From: Myxococcales bacterium
Lineage (GTDB): Bacteria; Myxococcota; UBA727; JABDBI01
Reading direction: 5' to 3'
Assembly: GCA_023248595.1 (NCBI GenBank)
Contig: JAHFEG010000023.1
Coordinates: 1 to 32,028, forward strand
DNA length: 32,028 nucleotides
A program made the position numbers and the translations under genes. The notes beneath the pieces are model-generated. The model saw only the letters and a list, made by a program, of their open reading frames with translations, had not been told where the DNA came from and searched no databases. Shown piece by piece: positions 7,524 to 15,961 of the stretch (position 1 is its first letter; each line of letters opens with the position of its first letter).

Positions 7524-7569
7524 CAGTGAAGGCAACTTCGTGGAGGTTCAAGTCCTCTTCTGGGCGCCA
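7524..7569 (+). pseudogene. 3' half of a tRNA-Leu gene (remnant or attachment site)
   Basis: The sequence contains the long variable arm of a class II tRNA (GAAG-GCAA-CTTC), a T arm (GGAGG, loop TTCAAGT, CCTCT), the acceptor 3' strand TCTGGGC, discriminator G and encoded CCA (7567-7569). The matching 5' acceptor strand (GCCCAGA), D arm and a proper anticodon arm are absent upstream, where modB begins instead. Tyrosine-integrase elements often use tRNA 3' ends as attachment sites and leave such copies. No integrase is visible in the window, so the origin stays open. The discriminator G, rather than the usual A of leucine tRNAs, is odd; tRNA-Leu is chosen from overall similarity. Confidence 0.75.
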
Positions 7570-7572
7570 AAT

Positions 7573-7860
7573 TTATTTTTCTGAATTGCGATTGTGCCTT
7601 TGGCAAAAAACAACCCAAACGCTTTTGAGCTGTCCATATCCCCAAAGCAATCCACCAAACATTAAGCCCGGCGCCGCCACCTGATTTAAGCCCAAAGAAG
7701 GCCACAGGCGATCGCCCATTTTCAAGCTCATGCTTAAAATAATTGTCGCAAATCCAAGCTGCACGAGTTTGCGTGCTGGGCCTTTGCCATCCCATAAAAA
7801 GTGCAAAGGGCATGCTGAAAATCGACGGCAATCTGTGTTTTCTAAATTGGTCTCATCCAT
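7573..7860 (-). CDS. Small hypothetical membrane protein
   Basis: A 95-residue reading frame starts within the last codons of uppP (8-base overlap), which suggests translational coupling. Two hydrophobic segments are seen (about 32-46 and about 65-78), with several cysteines near the N-terminus and a basic C-terminal tail. No family is recognised. The ribosome site is weak, and the frame ends four bases before the tRNA-Leu remnant. It may be a real small inner-membrane protein linked to undecaprenyl phosphate recycling by position only, or a fortuitous frame. Confidence 0.5.
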   Translation of the reverse strand: MDETNLENTDCRRFSACPLHFLWDGKGPARKLVQLGFATIILSMSLKMGDRLWPSLGLNQVAAPGLMFGGLLWGYGQLKSVWVVFCQRHNRNSEK

Positions 7861-8665
7861 AAAAAATTAATCCCGAACCACCGATAAGGGCACAATAAAG
7901 AGCAAACCATAGCAGGCTTTGTGTTTTTAAAAATCCCAAGAACCAACGAATTACAAAATAACCAGTCACTGCCGAGGTGGTCATACCGACCAGAAGCGGC
8001 CAAAGCATTTGCGAAAAATTGGCAGTTGACTCCAGTAAATCCTTTCCTGCAACCAGCGAGGCACCAATCATAATGGGAATGGACATGAGAAAAGAAAATC
8101 GCGCAGCAGCTTCTTTTGACAATCCCGATAATACGCCTGCCGTAATCGTCGATCCTGAACGACTAATGCCTGGCATTAAAGCCACAACCTGCATAAAACC
8201 CATCGCTAAAGCTTCTTTGGTTTTTACTTCGGTGTGCTTTTTCTTTCCCAAAAATTCCGAAAGAATCAAAAGTCCCGCAGTCACTAACAAAAAAAACATG
8301 ACGGCCCGTGGCGATTCAAAATACGCTTGCACATACTTTTTCAAGCAAACGCCAGCAATGGCAGCCGGAATCGTTGCTAAAATGACCAGCCAACCCAAGC
8401 GCGCCTCCACGGTGGCCAGCGGTTTTTTTTGCATTAAGCCAAGCCACATATGAGTGGCAATTTGCCACAAATCATTAACAAAATAAACAATAACGCCCAC
8501 CAACGTACCAAGCTGCACCAGCACATCGAAAATAAATTCTTGATCTTTGGGAAAATGCCAATCTAAAAGCAAGGGCACCAAAACCAAATGCGCACTCGAA
8601 GAAACCGGTAAATATTCTGTTACGCCTTGGATGACACCGAGAACGGCTGCTTGCATTAAATCCAT
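7853..8665 (-). CDS. uppP: Undecaprenyl-diphosphatase UppP (BacA)
   Basis: UppP removes a phosphate from undecaprenyl diphosphate at the membrane, regenerating the lipid carrier for peptidoglycan and O-antigen synthesis. The 270-residue polytopic protein carries both signature regions: the GVTEYLPVSSSAHL segment (about 14-27, with catalytic Glu) and the PGISRSGST segment in the middle. Around eight membrane helices are expected. Length is normal. It is divergent from bcp with a 54-base gap that should hold both start regions, and a small membrane ORF overlaps its 3' end. Confidence 0.97.
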   Translation of the reverse strand: MDLMQAAVLGVIQGVTEYLPVSSSAHLVLVPLLLDWHFPKDQEFIFDVLVQLGTLVGVIVYFVNDLWQIATHMWLGLMQKKPLATVEARLGWLVILATIPAAIAGVCLKKYVQAYFESPRAVMFFLLVTAGLLILSEFLGKKKHTEVKTKEALAMGFMQVVALMPGISRSGSTITAGVLSGLSKEAAARFSFLMSIPIMIGASLVAGKDLLESTANFSQMLWPLLVGMTTSAVTGYFVIRWFLGFLKTQSLLWFALYCALIGGSGLIFYG

Positions 8666-8719
8666 TTCACATACCCGCTTTTTACGTTATAGGTTTGCAA
8701 CTAATATCCGAGGTTCATC

Positions 8720-9187
8720 ATGTTAAACGTTGGCGAAGAAGCTCCGCAATTTTCTCTTTCAGATCAAAGTGGCAACATGGTATCTCTTTTGGACTTTAGA
8801 GGCAAAAAAAATGTGGTTATCTTTTTTTATCCTAAAGATAACACCGCAGGTTGCACGAGCCAGTCCTGCTCTTTTCGCGATAATTACGCAGGATTTGATG
8901 CATTTAACACGCAAGTCCTCGGTATTAGCGATGACTCGGTCAAATCACATCAAGGTTTTGCCGCAGAACATCATTTGCCTTATCCAGTCTTAAGCGATGA
9001 GGGTGGAAAAGTTAGAAAAAGTTTTGGTCTAAAAAGCTTCTTAGGAATTCTTCCACCGCGCGCCTCTTTTGTAATCGATCAAAATGGAATTATTTGCCAT
9101 GTCTTTTCTTCGCAACTGCAAATTGCCCGTCACATAGATGAAACTTTGCGCGCCATACAACGCTTAAGTCCGTCAGCCAGAAATTAA
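8720..9187 (+). CDS. bcp: Thioredoxin-dependent thiol peroxidase Bcp (peroxiredoxin Q)
   Basis: This 155-residue AhpC/TSA-fold protein reduces hydrogen peroxide and organic peroxides using thioredoxin. The motif PKDNTAGCTSQSC places the peroxidatic cysteine at 45 and the nearby resolving cysteine at 50, the arrangement of the Bcp/PrxQ subgroup. GAGG shortly before ATG supports the start. The thioredoxin reductase gene lies nearby on the other strand and could supply its reducing chain. It is a single gene, converging on asparaginase with a 37-base gap in which I see no clear terminator. Confidence 0.95.
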   Translation: MLNVGEEAPQFSLSDQSGNMVSLLDFRGKKNVVIFFYPKDNTAGCTSQSCSFRDNYAGFDAFNTQVLGISDDSVKSHQGFAAEHHLPYPVLSDEGGKVRKSFGLKSFLGILPPRASFVIDQNGIICHVFSSQLQIARHIDETLRAIQRLSPSARN

Positions 9188-9224
9188 GAAATAGCGTGAC
9201 TTGTATGGGTCGTTAAAAGCTTGA

Positions 9225-10301
9225 CTAAAATACTAACTTCCAAAAACCTGTTTTAAATCCGCTCAGATTAGTGACTTCCAAAGAAATCCAAGGCGCCAAT
9301 TTTTCATCGAAAGCACTTCTCTCGAGTGGCAAGATTTCGAGTTGTCGCAAAATTTCAATGGCAACCAAAGGTCTGACTTTTTTTGAAAAATCCCCGTCGG
9401 CAATTTTAATGGCGACGCCAAGACCTTTCGAATATTTCTTAGATGAAGCAATTGCCATTGCCAAAACACCGTCTGCGCCAGATTTCACAAAAATTTGTTG
9501 GGGCAAGGCTTGCATAAGTGCTGTATCAAAGCTGGTGCTCCCGCCAATCATTTCAGGATGAGAAATACCCGCTGCAAACAGTTTAGATAAGGCGTGTCTA
9601 ATTTCTTGTGCAAGGCGGGGCGAAGGACAAGCAAATTCAGCATAAGCGGTGGCAATACTTTGCAATGGCAAAACAAATGTCGGCAAATTGCATCCATCGA
9701 CGCCAATGCCAAGCTGCGAAGGCACCGCATTTGCTATCGATAAGATTAAATGCTTTATTCTTTGTTGAAGCGGGTGATTTTCTTCCAGGTATGTTGCCAA
9801 TGGCCAGTGATTTTTCTGGCAAACCATCAACATGGCCAAGTGTTTTCCGCTACAGTTGCTATGAACCACGCTCGGGCTTTCTTGGGTACGCAGTAAATTT
9901 CTGCGTGTCCCCTTGTCGAAAGGAGGATGAATTCCGCACAATAGATTTGCTTGTGATAACTTGGACAAGTCAAGCAAGCGCCTAATTCTGGCAGTATGTT
10001 GCTCTTCTCCATAATGAGAGGCCATCAAAAGAGAAATATCGGCAGAATCAATTATTTGTCCATTCTCAAAAACTTTTCCATCTAAACCGTCGAGCATAAA
10101 AGGCAGCAATTGAAATGGCTTGGCTGTCGAGCGAAAATGGGTCATGTGTGACGCGTCACCCGCAGAACATATCAGCTCGCCCTTGCCACTGACCACAGCG
10201 AAAGCACCAAAGTGGTTCGTTTCCACACAGGGATTTTGGCCACACTGCCCCCGATAGCTTTGAGCTAAAACAGGCCAACTATTTTCAATCGACGTCACCA
10301 T
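9225..10301 (-). CDS. L-asparaginase II (Rhizobium etli type)
   Basis: The product hydrolyses asparagine to aspartate and ammonia and belongs to the R. etli-type (class 3) family, unrelated in sequence to E. coli AnsA/AnsB. The conserved blocks are present: RSTAKPFQ near 57-64, HSNCSGKH in the middle, GVDGCNLP and KSGADGVLA. There is no signal peptide, so it is cytoplasmic. At 358 residues it is close to family length. It starts four bases after the trxB stop and is the last gene of the lipoprotein-uvrB-trxB-asparaginase run, so it is probably co-transcribed. In a host-associated organism it could serve amino-acid scavenging, which is inference. Confidence 0.93.
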   Translation of the reverse strand: MVTSIENSWPVLAQSYRGQCGQNPCVETNHFGAFAVVSGKGELICSAGDASHMTHFRSTAKPFQLLPFMLDGLDGKVFENGQIIDSADISLLMASHYGEEQHTARIRRLLDLSKLSQANLLCGIHPPFDKGTRRNLLRTQESPSVVHSNCSGKHLAMLMVCQKNHWPLATYLEENHPLQQRIKHLILSIANAVPSQLGIGVDGCNLPTFVLPLQSIATAYAEFACPSPRLAQEIRHALSKLFAAGISHPEMIGGSTSFDTALMQALPQQIFVKSGADGVLAMAIASSKKYSKGLGVAIKIADGDFSKKVRPLVAIEILRQLEILPLERSAFDEKLAPWISLEVTNLSGFKTGFWKLVF

Positions 10302-10305
10302 CTAT

Positions 10306-11280
10306 TTAATGCCCTTCACTTTCTAAAAACCGTTCACAATCGATAGCAGCCATACATCCAGAACCAGCAGCAGTCACGGCTTGCCGGTAGACACTATCTT
10401 GAACATCGCCACAGGCAAAAATACCTGGGATTTCTGTTTTAGTGCTGTTTTTTGTAGTCTGAAGATAGCCTGTTTCATTCATGGGCAAAATGCCTTTGAA
10501 TAATTGGGTGTTTGGCTGATGTCCAATGGCAACAAATAGACCTTCGACGGGTATTTCTTTTAAGTGTCCTGTAATAGTGTTTTTTAATCTTAATCCACTG
10601 ACAGCTTCACGGTTCAACGGGGGTCTTGGAGATGTTAAAATCTCCTCCACTTCGTTGCCTAATTCCCATTTAATTTTCGAATTAGATTTTGCACGTTCAA
10701 GCATGACCTTGCTGGCACGAAATTCTTCTCTACGATGAATAATGGTAACCGACTTGGCAAAACGTGTCAGAAAATTCGCTTCTTCCATGGCGGTATCACC
10801 ACCACCAACAACAGCGACATCAACATTCTTATAGAAAGCGCCATCACAAGTTGCACAAGCTGAAACACCTGCGCCTTGCGCCATTAATTCTTTTTCTTTT
10901 TTAATGCCTAAAAGTTTGGCATTAGCACCCGTTGAGATAATTACCGTTCGTGTTTGGATGACTTCCCCGTCGTCAGTTGTAACCGTAAATGGATGTTTAG
11001 AAAAATCAACTTTTGCAATATTTTCTGTTCTTACCTTCGCGCCAAAGCGTTCTGCCTGTTTTTTAAAAAGCGCCATCAACTCAGGCCCTAAAATGCCTTC
11101 GGGAAATCCCGGATAATTTTCAACCTCCGAAGTAATCATCAATTGACCACCAGGCAAGTTAGGTGAAGTACCTTCAAAGACGAGAGGATTTAAATTGGCG
11201 CGAGCAGCATAGAGTGCAGCCGTCCATCCTGCAGGACCAGACCCAATAATCACCACATCTAAAATGATATTCAACAACAT
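10306..11280 (-). CDS. trxB: Thioredoxin reductase
   Basis: TrxB passes electrons from NADPH through FAD to thioredoxin. The 324 residues show the FAD-binding IIGSGPAG motif (11-18), the redox pair CATC (142-145), the NADPH-binding VVGGGDTAMEEA and the closing GDV..ACGD-type FAD motif (FACGDVQD). A short extra segment at about 216-226 (TSPRPPLNREA) lengthens a loop that is usually only a few residues in this family; the function should be unaffected. The ATG at 11280 is nine bases from AGGAG and is preferred over the GTG two codons upstream. It lies 15 bases after uvrB and four before asparaginase. Confidence 0.96.
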   Translation of the reverse strand: MLLNIILDVVIIGSGPAGWTAALYAARANLNPLVFEGTSPNLPGGQLMITSEVENYPGFPEGILGPELMALFKKQAERFGAKVRTENIAKVDFSKHPFTVTTDDGEVIQTRTVIISTGANAKLLGIKKEKELMAQGAGVSACATCDGAFYKNVDVAVVGGGDTAMEEANFLTRFAKSVTIIHRREEFRASKVMLERAKSNSKIKWELGNEVEEILTSPRPPLNREAVSGLRLKNTITGHLKEIPVEGLFVAIGHQPNTQLFKGILPMNETGYLQTTKNSTKTEIPGIFACGDVQDSVYRQAVTAAGSGCMAAIDCERFLESEGH

Positions 11281-11295
11281 TCTCACTTGCTCCTA

Positions 11296-13356
11296 TTATA
11301 ATGTTTCTAAGCGGATCAAATCTTTTTGTAAGGCATGGATAGCATCTCTTAAACTGGCTGCTCGTTCAAAATCCATTTTTTTCGCAGCAGCCTGCATTTC
11401 CTTTTTCATTTTCAGAATCTGCTTTTCGGCCACAATTGGGTTAATGGGTTCTTTATTCTCAGCAGTGATATTTTCAGGACCCGGGCCATCTCCCTCTTCA
11501 AACAAAAATTCTTGATACATATCAACAATCGCTTTGTTAATTGTCTTCGGCGTAATACCATGTTCTTGATTATAAATAGCTTGTTTTTCTCGTCGACGAT
11601 TGGTCTCTGAAATAGCGGTTTTCATGGAGTCGGTGATAACGTCGCCATATAAAATTGCTTTACCATTTATATTTCGGGCAGCCCTACCAATTGTCTGAAT
11701 TAAACCTGTAGCTGATCTTAAAAAGCCTTCTTTGTCCGCATCTAAAATGGCGACCAGAGATACCTCAGGCAAATCTAACCCTTCTCGAAGGAGGTTGATC
11801 CCTACCAAAACATCGAATTCACCTTCACGAAGTTGTCTTAAAATTTGCGTCCGCTCGATGGTATCAATATCACTGTGCAAATATTTTGCTCGAATTCCAA
11901 CATCTTGAAAATAATCAGCAAGATCTTCTGCCATACGTTTGGTAAGTGTTGTTACCAAAACACGCTCGCCAGCTTCTTTGCGAATACGTGCCTCATGAAT
12001 CACATCGTCAACCTGTGTTAGTACTGGCCGAACTTCGACTACAGGATCCAAAAGACCGGTGGGCCTAATTAATTGTTCGACCACTTCGCCTTCGCTTTTA
12101 TTTAATTCGTAATCTTTAGGCGTAGCTGAAACGTAAACAACCTGATGAGTGAGCGCTTCGAATTCATCAAACTTGAGCGGTCGATTATCGAGAGCAGACA
12201 ACATACGAAATCCATGCTGCACGAGAGTTTCTTTTCGCGATCGATCGCCTCGATACATTGCTCCGATTTGAGAAATAGTTTGATGAGACTCATCAACAAA
12301 CAAAAGAAAATTACGGGGAAAGTAGTCAAGCAAGGTCGGAGGTGGTTCACCTGCCCCACGGCTAGTTAAATGTCGAGAATAATTCTCGATGCCTTTACAA
12401 GAACCCGTCGTCTCCATCATTTCTAAATCAAGCAACGTTTTTTGCTCGAGCCTTTGAGCCTCTAAAAGCAGGTTATTTTCTTTTAATGTTTGCAGCCTTG
12501 TCTGTAACTCTGTGCGAATGCTGTTAACCGCACGATCCATGCGCTCTTTGGTCGTCGCATAATGGCTGGCAGGCCAAAACGTAACATGCTCAAGGCTTCC
12601 AATTGTTTTTCCTCGAAGCGGATCGACAATTTTAATAGATTCAACAGTATCACCAAAGAAGGAAATGCGAATGGCAGTATCTTCTTCATGGGGAGGAAAC
12701 ACTTCGACGATATCACCTCGAACTCGAAACGTGCCTCGCGTAAAAGCAATATCGTTACGCTCGTATTGGCTTTCGATCAATTGCCTTAAGAAAGAATCGC
12801 GCCCTGATGGTCGACCAACTTCGACAGAAACAGTCATTTCCTTGTAGCTATCGGTACTGCCGATACCATAAATACAGCTGACAGAGGCCACAATAATCAC
12901 ATCATCTCGAGACAACAAGGAGCGTGTCGCTCTATGGCGCATGCGATCGATGGTTTCATTGATGGCGCTGTCTTTTTCGATGTAAGTATCGGTAGACGGG
13001 ATATAGGCTTCGGGCTGATAATAATCGTAGTAACTGACAAAATACTCGACAGCATTGTTCGGAAAGAAAGCTTTGAACTCCTGGTAAAGCTGTGCCACCA
13101 GTGTTTTATTGTGGGCCAAAACCAGGGTAGGCCTGTTTATCTGAGCAATAATATTGGCCATGGTAAAAGTTTTGCCAGACCCCGTGACGCCAAGCAAGGT
13201 TTGATGTTTTTTTCCTTCCTGAAGACCGTCAATTAAAGCGGCAATTGCCCGAGGTTGGTCACCCGTCGGCGTAAACCCTGCGACCAATTGAAAAGGCTGA
13301 TGGGTTTTTTTATCGTCACTTAATCCACGCTGTTTTGGTTCATCTGTTGTGCTCAC
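11296..13356 (-). CDS. uvrB: Excinuclease ABC subunit UvrB
   Basis: UvrB verifies DNA lesions and recruits UvrC in nucleotide excision repair. The 686-residue protein has the Walker A motif GVTGSGKT, the [12 protein letters not shown] beta-hairpin region that clamps DNA, the helicase motif VDESHQT, the conserved RPTGLLDP and [13 protein letters not shown] blocks, and a C-terminal UVR coiled coil ([17 protein letters not shown]). The start is GTG, overlapping the stop of the upstream lipoprotein gene by four bases (GTGA), which suggests coupled translation. It carries a short extra N-terminus of about 20 residues. No LexA box can be judged, because the promoter would lie upstream of the lipoprotein gene. 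Confidence 0.98.
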   Translation of the reverse strand: MSTTDEPKQRGLSDDKKTHQPFQLVAGFTPTGDQPRAIAALIDGLQEGKKHQTLLGVTGSGKTFTMANIIAQINRPTLVLAHNKTLVAQLYQEFKAFFPNNAVEYFVSYYDYYQPEAYIPSTDTYIEKDSAINETIDRMRHRATRSLLSRDDVIIVASVSCIYGIGSTDSYKEMTVSVEVGRPSGRDSFLRQLIESQYERNDIAFTRGTFRVRGDIVEVFPPHEEDTAIRISFFGDTVESIKIVDPLRGKTIGSLEHVTFWPASHYATTKERMDRAVNSIRTELQTRLQTLKENNLLLEAQRLEQKTLLDLEMMETTGSCKGIENYSRHLTSRGAGEPPPTLLDYFPRNFLLFVDESHQTISQIGAMYRGDRSRKETLVQHGFRMLSALDNRPLKFDEFEALTHQVVYVSATPKDYELNKSEGEVVEQLIRPTGLLDPVVEVRPVLTQVDDVIHEARIRKEAGERVLVTTLTKRMAEDLADYFQDVGIRAKYLHSDIDTIERTQILRQLREGEFDVLVGINLLREGLDLPEVSLVAILDADKEGFLRSATGLIQTIGRAARNINGKAILYGDVITDSMKTAISETNRRREKQAIYNQEHGITPKTINKAIVDMYQEFLFEEGDGPGPENITAENKEPINPIVAEKQILKMKKEMQAAAKKMDFERAASLRDAIHALQKDLIRLETL

Positions 13357-13838
13357 CCCTGACTCCCCCTTGGCATCATATATTCAAATGGATGTTGGCG
13401 AGGGCGATCGCAAGCAGTGGTTGAACATAATTGCATTTTCAGAATCCCTCGAAGCATGCCTTTGCCGCCTGTCACTTTTGCGCCCACACTAAATTCATTT
13501 TCGAGTAATTCTTTGTCACCCGAGGGCAACAGTGGTTTTCCTTCCATGCGCCAACCATTCAAATCGGATATCTCTAAGTCGACAGGAACTCCAGTTTCTT
13601 CTCCCTCCGCGTAAGCATGAAAGCCTTCGTTTAAATGAACATCGACAGATAATTGCTGTGTTGCTGAGTCATAATTTTGCGACCAAGTAAAAGCCTGGGA
13701 AAAATCGTTTTGGATTGGAGTCGATGCCTTTTCTTGGGCACTGTTTAGCGCTAAATCGGGAGCACATTTGCAGCCAGTGAAACTGAGAAAAAATAGCGAT
13801 AAAATTATCCAATTGATTTTACTGCTCTGTGTATGCAT
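13353..13838 (-). CDS. Lipoprotein with DsbD N-terminal-like domain
   Basis: The 161-residue product starts with a lipoprotein signal peptide (hydrophobic 9-20, FTGC lipobox with lipidated Cys23). It has an immunoglobulin-like fold segment with the DsbD-alpha features [11 protein letters not shown]...GVPVDLEI and a C-terminal pair Cys138/Cys143 (CSTTAC). In DsbD this domain takes electrons from the membrane part and hands them to periplasmic thiol proteins; here it is a stand-alone lipoprotein. The ATG at 13838, with GAGGG nine bases upstream, is preferred over 13877 because it gives a normal signal peptide. It is the first gene of the uvrB-trxB unit, so a redox lipoprotein and cytoplasmic thioredoxin reductase share a transcript. 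The membrane partner is not in the window. Confidence 0.82.
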   Translation of the reverse strand: MHTQSSKINWIILSLFFLSFTGCKCAPDLALNSAQEKASTPIQNDFSQAFTWSQNYDSATQQLSVDVHLNEGFHAYAEGEETGVPVDLEISDLNGWRMEGKPLLPSGDKELLENEFSVGAKVTGGKGMLRGILKMQLCSTTACDRPRQHPFEYMMPRGSQG

Positions 13839-13935
13839 GCGTTTATCCCTCAGTGTCAAAAATCTAAATATTGGCATTAAAGTTAACGGATGTCTTAAGT
13901 TCTGTCTAGGCAGCTCAAAATCAGATTTTCTGTAA

Positions 13936-15060
13936 TCAGGAAGTCAGTATTTGCGATAACGCAGATAAAAATTTCTGATTCTCCTCGGATGTTCCAATCG
14001 TCACGCGGATGGAGCGAGGCAAATCATAGTTTGCTACACCGCGAACGATAATACCTTTCGAGAGCAGTTTTCTTATCATCTCTTCAGCTTCTGGCATGCT
14101 TTCGTTTAAATGCAAGAGCACAAAATTGCCCTGGCTTGGTGTTGTTTGGATGCCAAGCGTTCGCAAACTAGCATACATTTTGAAAAGTTCTCGTTGATTA
14201 TTTTCTTTAGATGCCTGTAGATGCTCCGTGTCATCTAAAGCTCCCTTGGCTGCTTCTTGGGCAAAGCAGTTCACATTAAAGGGATCGCGTATACGATGTA
14301 GCACATCTGCAATTTCCATATCACAAATTGCATAACCCAGTCTTAAGCCTGCCAGCCCAAAAATTTTTGAAAAAGTACGAAGCACCACCGTGCGAGGTCG
14401 CTCTAGGACCCAACTAATTGATTGCGCGCAATCTGACTGTGTTACGTATTCAGCATAAGCTTCATCAACGACAATCACTACATGTTTTGGTATCTGTTCC
14501 ATAAAATCACGCATCTCTGCTTGCGTCACATAGGAACCAGTCGGATTATTGGGATTAGCAATGAATACTAATTTTAATTGGTCGCTTTGGGGACCTCTAC
14601 TTACTTCTAACATCGTCTTTAAATCATACTTTAAGTCTGACGTCAGCGGCACGGCAATTTCTTGACGATTATGAATTTTGGCTGCTGTTCGATACATTAA
14701 AAATGATGGCCAACCATTCAGGAGTATTTCGTTCCTCGATAATAATGCGCGGACCAACAAGATAATCAATTCATTGGAGCCATTGCCCAGTACAATGTTT
14801 TTTGCTTTTAGATGGTGCGGCCGATGATATTCGCAAATTTTGTCTTCCACATTCTCTCTTTCCTCGAGTGGATATAAATGCGCGTTAACAAAGGCCCGAT
14901 GCATTGCTTTAATTGCTTTTGGTGATGGCCCTAAGCAATTTTCGTTTGAGGCAAGCTTCACAAAATCTTGAATGCCGTACTCTGCTTTTGCTTCTCTAAA
15001 TGTTTTGCCGGGAGCGTAAGGCTTCAAATCGGCAATATGTTTCTCGACCAGTGGAAACAT
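13936..15060 (-). CDS. hisC: Histidinol-phosphate aminotransferase family protein
   Basis: A PLP-dependent class I/II aminotransferase of 374 residues. It shows NPNNPTG (169-175), DEAY (199-202), and the PLP-binding Lys232 in RTFSKIFGLAGLRLGYA. The HisC-type N-terminus KLASNENCLGPSPKA is present. The enzyme transaminates imidazole acetol phosphate in histidine synthesis, and many stand-alone HisC proteins instead or also act on aromatic amino acids. No other his gene is nearby, so the second role is quite possible. AGGAG six bases before ATG supports the start. A 97-base gap separates it from the lipoprotein gene downstream. Confidence 0.93.
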   Translation of the reverse strand: MFPLVEKHIADLKPYAPGKTFREAKAEYGIQDFVKLASNENCLGPSPKAIKAMHRAFVNAHLYPLEERENVEDKICEYHRPHHLKAKNIVLGNGSNELIILLVRALLSRNEILLNGWPSFLMYRTAAKIHNRQEIAVPLTSDLKYDLKTMLEVSRGPQSDQLKLVFIANPNNPTGSYVTQAEMRDFMEQIPKHVVIVVDEAYAEYVTQSDCAQSISWVLERPRTVVLRTFSKIFGLAGLRLGYAICDMEIADVLHRIRDPFNVNCFAQEAAKGALDDTEHLQASKENNQRELFKMYASLRTLGIQTTPSQGNFVLLHLNESMPEAEEMIRKLLSKGIIVRGVANYDLPRSIRVTIGTSEENQKFLSALSQILTS

Positions 15061-15123
15061 TTTAGACTCCTGTTATCCTGCATCATGGATATTCATCTTA
15101 ATGCGATTTAGACAACGAAATGC

Positions 15124-15951
15124 TCAAAATGTTTTAAATTTAACTTGGCCTAAAAATGAAATCGTAACCGCTAATACTGTTTCAACAGCCATCCACGGGC
15201 GTTCAACACCCAAAATAAAAGCGCCAAACGGAAATAATGCTGGGAGAATTTTAACCTTGGCGTTATTGGAGAGATGCACAAGAGGCAAAGTTGCCATGAC
15301 CCAAGTTGTCGCAAGCCACGCCCACGCCGTGACTTGTTCACTGTATGCAATGCCCAAAATATGCCTGGTGGCATAATGCTCGCAATTATTTAAAAAAATA
15401 TTGAAATCTGAGCTGTCCGCATTCCAATCTTTAATACTCGATTTAATGGCTTCTTCAGGAAGAGGGTTTTCCCAAATAATTTTCCATAGCGGCATCTCAC
15501 TACTCCCTGAATGAGCCAGAGCATCTGCATAAAAACGTCTATAGGAAACAACATGAGGAGGGCTGTTGTAACCAGATTTATGAAGGACTTTGCCGTCTCC
15601 AATATAGATACCGTAGTGACTATAAAATCGCCCGCCGCGGATATGAAAACCTAATTGCGTACCAAATGCAAGTTGGCCATTTGCTATAATATCAGGGAGT
15701 TCTTGCAAGTGATATTGATTGTAATCCCCTGATATCTTCGGTGCCGGCTCAACTGCTTTGATTTTAAAGGCATCCGATGAGGGATATTCTCTCATTGCTC
15801 TTGCATAAAATGACAGCAACCAATCTGTTTGATAGGCAACGGCATTTATGATTTCTGCAATGAAAGGATTTGTCCCCGCATATGCCATTTTAGAAAAAGA
15901 TATGCTCAATAGAAGCACGAAAACAAATGTGTTGATCCTGGCCACAGTCAT
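15124..15951 (-). CDS. Exported LRAT-like (NlpC/P60-related) acyltransferase domain protein
   Basis: This 275-residue protein carries the catalytic signature of the lecithin:retinol acyltransferase/HRASLS family. The segment SHYGIYIGDGKVLH gives His112 and His124, and LNNCEHYATRHILGIAYSEQV gives Cys190 in the NCEH motif, matching the eukaryotic NCEHF...DQV arrangement. Family members move acyl groups from phospholipids through a cysteine thioester. A Sec signal peptide (1-25, cut after AYA) precedes it, and two hydrophobic segments (about 209-225 and 235-270) follow, so it is exported and membrane-associated. The ATG at 15951 gives the best signal peptide; 15996 would add 15 residues and overlap the upstream gene. 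It pairs with the cysteine-repeat gene 10 bases upstream. Host lipid modification is inference. Confidence 0.83.
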   Translation of the reverse strand: MTVARINTFVFVLLLSISFSKMAYAGTNPFIAEIINAVAYQTDWLLSFYARAMREYPSSDAFKIKAVEPAPKISGDYNQYHLQELPDIIANGQLAFGTQLGFHIRGGRFYSHYGIYIGDGKVLHKSGYNSPPHVVSYRRFYADALAHSGSSEMPLWKIIWENPLPEEAIKSSIKDWNADSSDFNIFLNNCEHYATRHILGIAYSEQVTAWAWLATTWVMATLPLVHLSNNAKVKILPALFPFGAFILGVERPWMAVETVLAVTISFLGQVKFKTF

Positions 15952-15961
15952 GACTTTTGGA

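Noticed and set aside
7484..7569. A complete tRNA-Leu gene
   Set aside because: No GCCCAGA 5' acceptor strand, no D arm and no plausible anticodon loop upstream of about 7524; only the 3' half is present.
7241..7831. 196-residue minus-strand frame across the tRNA remnant
   Set aside because: It overlaps modB and the uppP-coupled small ORF in other frames, and part of it is simply the translated tRNA-Leu remnant.
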